From Bipolaris cookei (lineage: Eukaryota > Ascomycota > Dothideomycetes > Pleosporales > Pleosporaceae): a stretch of DNA of 64,000 nucleotides. The stretch is taken from NCBI GenBank assembly GCA_002286855.1, contig NRSV01000072.1, positions 118,039-182,038 of the forward strand. Direction: 5' to 3'. The notes under the pieces were generated by a model. It saw nothing but the letters and a program-made list of their open reading frames with translations, had not been told where the DNA came from and did no database searches. Shown here one piece after another: positions 1 to 8,680 of the stretch. A program made the translations under genes and the position numbers. Position 1 is the stretch's first letter. Every line of letters starts with the position of its first letter.

Positions 1-1339
1 TTAACGACTGTTCCATGCATGCGGGGAAATGTTCGGTGGTGCTGGGTTGAGGTAGTACTCGTCCCATGCCAGCTTGCACCCCACGAGAGTAAAGTGCCGA
101 CACTTGCTCTACCTGGTCTGCAAGACCGTGTAATGTCTGAATATTACTTCTTGTCGCCAATGCTCATGGTGGTGACTGTATTGTAATCTTTTTTCTGCTG
201 ATACCAAGTGTTGATGAGGGTGTGTCGTACGAATGTACGGCTAAAATGGCTGCATGGGTTAGAAGCTTGGAAAAGCGGGGAAGGCAGGGAAGGGAAGCTA
301 AGGGTAAGTGGCATGTTTATCGAAAGTCTTGTTGTCGGGTTAACTTAGTTACCATTAATGGGATACGAAACACTAATAGTTAGCATGAGCTCATTTGCAT
401 ATACGTGTTGATACTGGGTTGACGCAATCATTGTTGGACCTCGATATCCCAGTCCTTGGCAGACTAGAGACTTGTTTGAGTGATACGAGTTGAAGCTCGA
501 ATTCCGTCGTTGAAAGTGTGTGTTCATGTACAAGCATCGCTTCGTGCTGGTAGGCAGTACTTTATAGTATGAATTACCACTGGCTATCTGTTGTGAGTGA
601 TGCAGTAACCAAAGTTCGCATGTCCTCACGTCAGATAGTCGTCAGCAGTATACGAACGTCAAAACATTAGCAGATTAGACATGTATCTGGCTCGTCTGTA
701 GTTCTGGTTGAACAAATGATTGTGAGAAAGTCTTTGGCCGGCTGGTACAGCAGCAATGTAATCTCTGATAAATATTTTGCAACAGACTTGGTAGGTATGG
801 CCCATTTCCCTCATTCAGGTTGAAAGCCATTGTGGTGTTTGGGTGCGATAAACTCAGAGAAAGATGATACAAAATGATCATACTCAGCATTTCTTACCAG
901 ATTGACTATGTCAGTTGGTGCTGTATCACCATTGCGGTACTTCCCGATGACTGTGTGTCGTGGTGTTAATGGAGCTCGGTTGGATTGTTTAATGGGATGC
1001 TGTCCCTCCAACTGTAATTCATAATGCGCATACCCGACAAAGGCATAGTGCAGCCATTTTAGACCCTAGATCATCTTAAGACATACCTCAATGTCCTCCC
1101 ATTTCTTGAAACCAATTTCAACCCTTGAATCGCCCAAGATGGCGCAGAGGAGATGGGTGTTCGGGAGTAAACGGGCAGCGCTAACCCGAAGTGAGCTCCC
1201 GCACGGACTCTTGGCAGCTAATCAACCCTTCAGCGAGTTTTTGCATCCACCTCCTCCATCCTCCTCCCACCACTCCGCATCCATTGAAGGACCAATTCAT
1301 CTCCAACTCATCTCCACTCCGACCGTCAACACCATCACT
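1..1339. other. Gene-free flank and ATP9 promoter
   Basis: I see no supportable gene here. Open frames on both strands are under about 120 codons, overlap each other and show no recognisable domain. The last 250 bases before 1340 are pyrimidine-rich (runs of cctcct and ccaccac) and probably include the 5' UTR of the ATP synthase gene. Confidence 0.5.
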
Positions 1340-1828
1340 ATGGTTGCCATTGCTCGCTCCTTCGGCGCCGCCCGTGTGGCCGCCCGCGGCTTCTCCAACG
1401 CTGGTATGTGTCGCGCCTGCCGCAGGTGCTCAAGCCATTGGTTTTGAGCTCTGCAAGCTCATCAAGCAGCCATTGACCATCATCTCGCAGCCCGCCAGCC
1501 CCAGCAGAGCACTCTAGTTGCTGCCCGCAGCGCCTTCCGCAACAACGCCGCCCGCAACATCATCCAGAAGCGTGGCATCGTCGCCGAGTCCACCGCTGCC
1601 GCCATGGTCGCTGCCGCTAAGATCCAGGGTGCCGGTCTCGCTACCATCGGTCTTGCCGGTGCTGGTGTTGGTATCGGAACGGTTTTCGGTGGCCTCATCC
1701 AGGGTGTTGCCCGCAACCCTTCCCTCAGGGGTCAACTCTTCCAGTACGCCGTTCTGGGTTTCGCTTTCGCTGAGGCCACTGGTCTCTTCGCGCTCATGAT
1801 GTCTTTCTTGCTCCTCTACGTTGCATAG
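1340..1828 (+). CDS. ATP9: Mitochondrial ATP synthase subunit c (subunit 9), nuclear-encoded
   Basis: This gene encodes the proteolipid of the F0 rotor ring, which carries protons across the inner mitochondrial membrane. Two exons, 1340-1403 and 1491-1828, are joined over an 87-nt intron (gtatgt...ctcgcag, branch-like ttgac), giving 133 residues. The N-terminal 55 or so residues are rich in Arg, Ala and Ser with no acidic residues at first, as expected of a cleaved mitochondrial presequence. The mature part, from about residue 56, has the two-helix hairpin: the Gly-rich helix (GAGLATIGLAGAGVGIGTVF), the polar loop ARNPSLR, and the second helix with the proton-carrying Glu in FAFAEATG. The length fits filamentous-fungal nuclear copies. 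The start is the ATG in ATCACTATGG, which opens the presequence. The family is certain; the exact intron limits are inferred from frame. Confidence 0.95.
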
Positions 1829-3489
1829 ATGGGTGCATTGATTGCATCGACTGCCGGACATATTGGGGTCAACGGTATGGGGGTGCCGCAAGGTGGAAAA
1901 GTTTTCTTGCGGATGGGTATGTGCATAGGGACGACTACTACCTCTTTTCTTACTCTAGTGGCCGGTCAGATTGTGTAAAACATGTACTTTAGAGAGCAAT
2001 CTGAAGAGCAAGCTACCACTCTGGCTCGCTTTCCTTGTCTACGCATACGTGCGGAAGCTCTAACTACGGTAATGAGACGTGCGGATGAATCATGTTAAGC
2101 TCAATGAACCCAATTGGATACGCAAAGTTAAGGACTAAGTTGCTCGACGCCCGTGCCCCATTCCGTGATGAGCTGTGCCGACTTGAGCTCTCCGATGATG
2201 GAATCTGATGATGCCAAGCCTTTTTACCCAACCTCCGCCTTGTGTGTGACGACGCCGAACGACGCTTCCCCAGCTCGCTTGGCTAGCGGTAGTGGTGGTT
2301 TTTGTTCTTTGCTCTTTGTTCTTCGCCCCGTCCCTGGCTTCTTCTTGTCTGGCCGGGCCCTCGCAAAGGTCAACTGCATTTCTCGAACCCCTCGATAGCT
2401 TCCGTGCGGCCCGTACTACTAGTAATATGTACAACGGCTTACAGTTTGCGCTCGAGCACGCCCTCACCTCGACACCAACATATCTGCACATATGGTGGAT
2501 GTAATGTTCTGCCAACCATGTTCGTTATATGTCATTGACACGCCCAATTATGCGCAATGACAGCTTGGCGAAAGTTCGCGCTGTCGAGGGTTTGGTAATC
2601 GTCGCATTCATTCCCTTGTTGATGCTAACTTATAATCCTGGATATCTTTGTCGACTAGAGGTATGATTGCATGTGCGATACTTCCTTAGGCCATCCTAAT
2701 GTGTTTGAAGATATTACTTTGACGACTTAATGCGTATCGTGCGATATCTTCACCAACGTCAACCCCAGCGCTACCCGAAGCTGTACACCATCCCGAGTGA
2801 TATCAGACCTGCGAACACACACGACCCCTATATACCGATATATAACAATATGTACGAGGGAAATCAATTACATCATAAGGAGCGATTCATGTTGCAACGA
2901 TCAGAGAATTAGAATGTTGTGACTATTCATGCACCGATCACACACAGTAACACGCAGCGTTGAAGCGGGTCATGTCAGAGAAATATCCCTCATCCAACAC
3001 ACTGTACAACCTCGGAGTGGTCAATCGTTGATGCAGGTCCATTTAGAGAGGTCGATGTTGCGATGTTTCAGATCTGCGTTTGAGCGGATGGTGAAGCTAC
3101 TCTCGAAACAAGCAATACGACCACATACTCCCAAAATGAGGTATCAGAAACCAAACGAACCCAAAACTTCTTGCACCGAATGGAACAATTTATGCAACTG
3201 ATCTTCTGAACTGGTACGAAAACATTCGGATTGTGGCAATACCGTGAAACCAAGGTAGATTTTGAGACAAGCTTCAACTTACCCTTCCGCACAGCTTAGT
3301 CGTCATTGTTTCGCCCATATAATCACTTGAGATTATCATATTTAGGTTACCGTAGCCGCCTTGTGTTCGAATCAGCCTATTTCATCTTCTCAGTCCTTCC
3401 ATCCTTTAACCTTAGTGCCGGTCACTCTACTTATTTGTATATATTTTTCATCTCGCTCTTCTATAGCTTGATTCTATTCAGTAGCAACC
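1829..3489. other. Intergenic, no gene seen
   Basis: About 1.7 kb without a supportable coding region. Overlapping short frames near 2135-2540 on both strands look like chance frames in GC-richer sequence. From about 3300 the sequence becomes T-rich, with a TATA-like gtatatat near 3436, a plausible promoter of the repeat-peptide gene. Confidence 0.5.
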
Positions 3490-4250
3490 ATGCGTTACAC
3501 AGCTTTCCTCACCGCCGCTGCATTCTCCAGCATTGTCTTGGCTTCGTCAGGTGAGCTTGATAACTACATATAAAAAGAGACAAACACATCTAACGTGGAG
3601 CAGTCAAGCGTGCCTCTCAGGATGATGTTGCTAGCATCCTCGAGGCTCTCCGTGAGAACAACCCTGAGGATGCCGAAGCCGCTGCTGCCGTTATGAATGT
3701 TAAGCTCCGTCGTCAGGATGACGTTGCTTCCATCCTCGCTGCTCTTGCAGCCAACAACCCTGACGATGCGGCTGCCGCCCAGCAAGCCGTTAACGGCGCA
3801 CAGAAGCGTGCGCCTCAGGATGATATTAACAGCATTCTTGCCGCTCTCGCAGCCAACAACCCGGATGACGCTGCTGCTGCTCAGCAACTCGCCTCTTCTC
3901 CGATGCACAAGCGCGAGCCTTATGTCGTTCCTGAATCAAAAGCTGTAGAACCTCTCTTAGGCAAGCGTCAGGACGACATTAACAGCATTCTTGCCGCCCT
4001 TGCGGCCAACAACCCCGACGATGCAGCTGCCGCTCAGCAACTTGCCTCCACACCAGCAAACAAGCGTCAAGACGACGTTGAAAGCATCCTCGCTGCTCTT
4101 GCAGCCAACAATCCAGATGATGCTGCTGCTGCCCGCCAAAGCATCCAAAAGAGACAGGATGATATTGCATCTATCCTTGCGGCTTTGGCACAGAACAACC
4201 CCGACGATGCAAAGGCAGCACAGTCGTTGGCTAAGCGATGGATTGCGTAA
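3490..4250 (+). CDS. Secreted repeat protein with dibasic (Kex2-type) processing sites
   Basis: A secreted precursor predicted to be cut into several similar peptides. Exons 3490-3550 and 3604-4250 (intron gtgagc...gagcag, branch ctaac) give 235 residues. Residues 1-20 are a signal peptide. Eight Lys-Arg or Arg-Arg sites follow at 22-23, 56-57, 88-89, 123-124, 141-142, 174-175, 203-204 and 231-232. Six of the intervening peptides (26-33 residues) share the core QDD[VI]xSILxALxxNNP[DE]DA, in which a short hydrophobic helix is flanked by acidic residues. A seventh, of 16 residues (125-140), is unrelated, and the tail is the tripeptide WIA. There are no cysteines and no other domain. The design matches the fungal Kex2-processed repeat proteins (KEPs), which include pheromone precursors, repellents and some RiPP precursors. 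No neighbouring gene resembles a RiPP-modifying enzyme, so the function is unknown; surface-active or signalling peptides are possible. Confidence 0.85.
3606..4238 (+). repeat. Tandem coding repeats of the peptide precursor
   Basis: Six copies of a unit of roughly 80-105 bp, each ending in a codon pair for Lys-Arg or Arg-Arg. Copies 2 to 6 are closely alike in protein and less so in DNA. Copy 1 is the most diverged (ILEALRENNPEDAEAAAAV). One non-repeat insert, residues 125-140, lies between copies 3 and 4. Confidence 0.85.
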
Positions 4251-4979
4251 ATTCTCTAATGTTCAATGTAGTGTACTAAAGGTGGCGTTGAAACCTCAAA
4301 TTGTACAGTGGGTAGATGAGATGGGATGAGACTTGTATATAGTTGAATAGTTTAGTTTTGTATATTAGAAGGAAATTATTTTAAGCAATTAGTCTTTGTC
4401 AATGCTTTGCTGCAAAATATTTTTGTCTGCTGCTGTGTCTTACGTGTGATGGTGGCGTAACCTAAACACGTGATGGTTTCGCTCGTGTATGAAACAACTA
4501 TTCTTTCCAAATATGTCTTGTTACTTGTACTGCTTCAACATCAAATACTATAGTAAGATAGATGCAGAATACTCTGCATAGTAGCAGTTCTCCCGTCGTG
4601 TGTGCAGGGAAGAGGGGGGCGCCTTCTTGAACGGCTCAGGAAGCGTATCAGAATAGCATAATTGCCCGCAACCTTCAAGAATATTAGCACAGGTAGAGAG
4701 CTTAGTCTGTTTGGGTTCCGAGACATTGTTGACTACATGAAGCAACATTATCTACCAGATCCAGTTATATCAATATACCAAAACACTCTTGCTAGACCCC
4801 AACTAAGAATGTCCAACACAGCCCCATTCTTTACCCCGCATCACCCTAAGCCCTTGTTATCCCAAACAGTTTCCTCCGTTCAACCATTACCACACAACAG
4901 TACCACAGCTACATATAGTCTACATATTTTATGCGTTATATTTACATTTTATTCTGGAAATTCTCCCAGTTTCTCCATC
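4251..4979. other. Intergenic, no gene seen
   Basis: The 3' flank of the repeat-peptide gene and the 5' flank of the tRNA. No coding region is supported. The sequence is AT-rich between 4320 and 4400, where a poly(A) signal for the upstream gene would be expected. Confidence 0.5.
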
Positions 4980-5073
4980 GACACGATGGCCGAGTGGTCT
5001 AAGGCGGTAGATTTAAGTCTTGCTTAGATCTCTACTACAGAAATGTGCGTGGGTTCGAACCCCACTCGTGTCA
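4980..5073 (+). tRNA. tRNA-Leu, anticodon UAA, with short intron
   Basis: The cloverleaf folds by eye. The acceptor GACACGA pairs fully with TCGTGTC (discriminator A at 5073). The D arm contains GGCCGAGTGGTCTAAGGC. The anticodon stem GTAGA (5007-5011) pairs with TCTAC (5031-5035). The T arm is GTGGG-TTCGAAC-CCCAC, and a long variable arm (ACA-GAAA-TGT) marks a class II tRNA such as Leu. The anticodon TAA is at 5014-5016. The 12 or so bases 5018-5029 between positions 37 and 38 are best read as the canonical tRNA intron. The internal A and B boxes for RNA polymerase III are intact. Confidence 0.93.
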
Positions 5074-5087
5074 TTTTGCTGTTTTTT
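5074..5087 (+). terminator. RNA polymerase III terminator of tRNA-Leu
   Basis: A T4 run (5074-5077) directly follows the discriminator base, with a stronger T6 run at 5082-5087. T runs are the normal pol III termination signal. Confidence 0.8.
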
Positions 5088-5599
5088 GTAACATTACACT
5101 CTCTTTGTGTTTATGGAAAGGGAGGGGGTCGTCTTTTTTGGATGGTGGTGGTTAGGTGGTAGAAATGTTGGAGAGTGGGGTGCGAGATGGTTCCGACAAT
5201 ATTAGGTCAGGCTGATGTGCGAGCATTAAGAAGATTGAGAAGATAAGAGGGGGAGTATAGAATATTGAGATAAGATGGGGAAGATTTCATGGGTATTGGG
5301 ATACTGATTTATGCTCATAGCATCGCGCAAGATATTTAGCGTATATCAAACATGAGCTACTAATTCCTCTAGCTACGTTAATCACACCACTTCTATACCC
5401 AACACCGTCTTCCTGCTAGGTGCATCGTCAAACTCTTGACTCATACTGGCTTTATGCCAAGTGAATAGTATCAATTTTTCATTCATAGTCCTTAGCTTCA
5501 GCATTAACATAAACACTATTCTCCAGCTAGACCACGAAGAGCGTACCCGCCGCTATCTGATCCAGGATAATACTACAACATTAACTACTACCAGTAACC
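5088..5599. other. Intergenic, no gene seen
   Basis: Between the tRNA and the 3' end of the minus-strand transporter gene. It is purine-rich from 5110 to 5290, and I see no coding signal. Confidence 0.5.
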
Positions 5600-7270
5600 T
5601 CATCCATCGCGCTTATACCCACTCCTGCTCCTCAGGACCTCGCCATACCTGGCCAGCACAAACAGTATGGATGCCCCCAGAAAACTCAAGCAACCCAATA
5701 GCGTACAAGCCCATTGAGCGCCCAGATGCTTAAACATTTGGACTGCAAAAAGGGGAAACACAGACCCAAGTACATATCGCAGAATGGCGTTGGAAGCCAT
5801 TGCGCTCGCGCTGTAGAGCGGCCCATATGTGTCCGTCATATACATCATGCACGCCATGAAGATGAGCATGTTGCCGCAGCCGAAAAACACTTCGGCAATG
5901 GTAGGCACGATCCAATGCACACCGTATGCAGCTGACCATCCAAACAGAAAAAGACTGACAGTCAAAAGGGGACCGCCAGCAATGGCGAGCGGGAGACGCT
6001 TTTCCGGTTTTAATCGCGACGTTGCGAACGGCGGGAATGGTCGCTTTTCAATGACTGCCTGCCTCACGCGCGGAATGTAGTAGAATTTGCTGAAGGAAAC
6101 GATACATGCTGTTGCGACGATGACGCCGACTCCTAGACCAAGAAACGTCAGGCCGGTGGAGAAACTGTCGAAGCCATATTCTTTTCTAAAGACGTATGGG
6201 AAGGCGGCAAAGAAGGCATAGAGAAGACCGAAGTTGAAGGCACTGTAGGCGTTGAATGTGGCGATGATGGGCTCGGTCAAGAGCATGTGCATTGGCCTCG
6301 TAAGTGTCTTTGTCACGTATGTGCTGACGATTTTTGGCAAAGGCATGCCTTCGGTTGGTGAGAGTGGGAGCGGGAGATTGAGTTTCTTTGCGCGCTGGCG
6401 TAGGAGAACAGGCTTGTATGATTCCACGAAGAAAGGCGCAGGCGCTATAACAAGCACGACGGTGAAGAAGAGTATCAGCCATGACGTCCAGCGCCATCCT
6501 TGCGTCTGCGTTACGGCAGCTCCCAGCAGGGGACCTACGGCCGGACCAAAAAAGGGCGTCGCAACATAAAGGGACATAGGACCCGATCGTTTCTCAGGCG
6601 GCCATATATCACTCAGCGTTCCAGAACCCATACTCAGACTCGGCGCAGCAAAGAATCCAGACCAGAACCGCAGAATCACCAATGTAGCCATGCTGTTCGC
6701 AAACCCAGTTCCCAAGGTAAACAGCGCAAAGATGGGCAGGCTGATGAAGATTACGGGACGCCGTCCAAATGTCTCGCTCAGAGGCGCAGCAAATGGTCCG
6801 CCGAATGCCAGGCCAAGCGAGTAAACCGAGTACGCGAAGGTGGAAACAAGAGACGAGGAGTTCAGTTCCAAAGCGGCTTCTTCAATCGCAGGCGTAAACA
6901 CTGAAGAGGCAAACGTGCCTACGAACGCAATCCCGGATATCGTATATGTCTGAAACCATTTCCGTGCTGTGCTCCAATTATGCGGGTTAAGAGGGTCATC
7001 AGGGCCATCCCAGTCCATGGCTTTTGGTCGTTCGTGTGGTTGTGAAGGTGTGTCGGTCGCATTCACTGCTGCAGCAGCCGTGGTATCCATACCCGAGCTC
7101 TGCTGTACCTGCTTCTTCGAGCCATGCCCCAAACTCATCGTCCCTTCAACAGATGGCTGGCGACTCTGCTCAGCAACTTTCTCCCCATCCTCGCGGCTCG
7201 CCTGTCTCGTTGATACCGCCGTGTTTTCTGACGACGACGCCGGGCGCGATGCACTAGCAACACCAACCAT
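5600..7270 (-). CDS. MFS exporter, DHA1 drug/polyamine type
   Basis: A single exon of 556 residues encodes a 12-helix major facilitator, a plasma-membrane proton antiporter of the fungal DHA1 group (relatives of yeast TPO1 and FLR1, which export polyamines and drugs). A hydrophilic tail of about 100 residues ends in the group's landmark WDGPDDPLNPHNWS just before helix 1. The loop after helix 2 has the MFS signature LSETFGRRPV, and WPPEKRSGPMSLY follows helix 4. A long central loop (FFVESYKPVLLRQRAKKL) separates the two six-helix halves. The ATG at 7268-7270 is the first in frame. The real substrate cannot be told from sequence. There is no biosynthetic cluster around it, so a housekeeping or detoxification role is more likely than toxin self-protection. 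Confidence 0.9.
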   Translation of the reverse strand: MVGVASASRPASSSENTAVSTRQASREDGEKVAEQSRQPSVEGTMSLGHGSKKQVQQSSGMDTTAAAAVNATDTPSQPHERPKAMDWDGPDDPLNPHNWSTARKWFQTYTISGIAFVGTFASSVFTPAIEEAALELNSSSLVSTFAYSVYSLGLAFGGPFAAPLSETFGRRPVIFISLPIFALFTLGTGFANSMATLVILRFWSGFFAAPSLSMGSGTLSDIWPPEKRSGPMSLYVATPFFGPAVGPLLGAAVTQTQGWRWTSWLILFFTVVLVIAPAPFFVESYKPVLLRQRAKKLNLPLPLSPTEGMPLPKIVSTYVTKTLTRPMHMLLTEPIIATFNAYSAFNFGLLYAFFAAFPYVFRKEYGFDSFSTGLTFLGLGVGVIVATACIVSFSKFYYIPRVRQAVIEKRPFPPFATSRLKPEKRLPLAIAGGPLLTVSLFLFGWSAAYGVHWIVPTIAEVFFGCGNMLIFMACMMYMTDTYGPLYSASAMASNAILRYVLGSVFPLFAVQMFKHLGAQWACTLLGCLSFLGASILFVLARYGEVLRSRSGYKRDG

Positions 7271-8680
7271 GAGAAAAAATAAACAAATATTTTTGTATTC
7301 TCACAAACAATACGAAAACCCAGAAGAAGAAGAAGAAGAAGAAGAAGAGAAGAAAAGATTAAGAAACAACGAAACCCTGATACGAACTCCTACCGGAGGA
7401 AGGAAACAAAACAAGCAAGAAAAAATCGCTTGGGCCGATCCACCCTCCTCCTTCTGCCCCGGTTTCCACCTTGGTTTGACCCAAAAGTTAGTAGCGCACC
7501 GATGTGTAAGTGTCATGTTCAGTCTGTAGATAAGAGATGATCACCAAGCTAACTCTCTAGCCTACAGTAGAGTCCATACAAAGGCGTCGCGCGCTGCGAA
7601 TCACCCCAATGGCAATGACAAGACCCTGTTTTCCACAGATCTCAGGATACCTAGTGATGGCGTCTTTGTAGTGGCTATCTGATGCCGGAGGGCAGATGAG
7701 GGACTGGTTTAGCATTATTAATCCTTAAAACATAATGGCGTGGGGGGGGGGGGGACCGAGCTGAGGCTAAGGGCGTCGTCGCGACCGGCCCGATCGCTTT
7801 ATTTTAGTTGGCAGGCAGAAGTGGGTCTTGTAAGGAAATTTGTGGCTGTTTCTTTTTTTTCTAGTTTCACATGTTCGCCTTCTATGGTGATCAATTACAA
7901 CATGTTTTTTTTCTGTTGCTAGAATATGTATTCAGGAATGAAGTTAACCTGCATTCTGATTACGTACATCTAGGCAGAACGGTGCATTGGTTGAATTGTG
8001 TGGAAAAAAATAGGTCGAATCCCCTTCTCTAGGGTCTTATCTGTTACCCACTCGTGACTCGTGAGTCTGCGCATTTATGCCGAGGCTGTTGTTGTATTTC
8101 ACGGCGAGGCCGAGGGGGGACGCGTCGCGGAACAAGATAACCCAAAGTCCATCTCCACTCATAACTGGTCATTCTAAGACTACGGCCGAGTATGGATGCA
8201 ACGGTGTTAAGGCTGTTTTGTGAGAGAGGAGAAAGGGGGCTGGCATGATTGATGATTCATTGGCTAACATTTTACTGCGTTTTTCAAGTGTCAAGACGAG
8301 AGCAGAGAGTCGCAGGCGACGAGTATCAATATATGAAAGAAAGTAATAGAACATAGACACGAATCAGAAAAGCCAAACACAAAAAGCATAACCTAAGCAA
8401 AGAAATTAAGTCTTCCATATAGAAATTACCATCATTTCCATGTCAAATCAAAGACAAGGTGCTTCATAAGAAATAGGAGTGTACAAACATAAAAAAATTG
8501 CAAACCATACATTGACAACCAGAACTTATAAACTACATTTTCCTTTCGTTACCTCACCCTTTTTCTCTCCTAAGCATACTACTTCTAGTCTTTCTCCCCA
8601 TGCGCTTCTCGCATACTTTCCTTTTCCATGCCCTTCTAGCCTTCCCGACTTTTTTTTTATTATTTCTTCTCCACAAAGAC
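7271..8680. other. Intergenic with low-complexity tracts
   Basis: The promoter side of the transporter and the 3' flank of eIF5B. It holds a GAA microsatellite (7322-7349), a 13-base G run (7742-7754) and T-rich tracts. No coding region is supported. Confidence 0.55.
7322..7349 (+). repeat. (GAA)n microsatellite
   Basis: About nine uninterrupted GAA/AGA triplets, 50-80 bp upstream of the transporter start codon, so likely in its 5' UTR or core promoter. Confidence 0.9.

Noticed and set aside
3606..4238. Alpha-pheromone precursor
   Set aside because: Layout is similar, but the units are too long and lack the Trp, Cys and Gly-Gln-Pro residues usual in ascomycete alpha-type pheromones.
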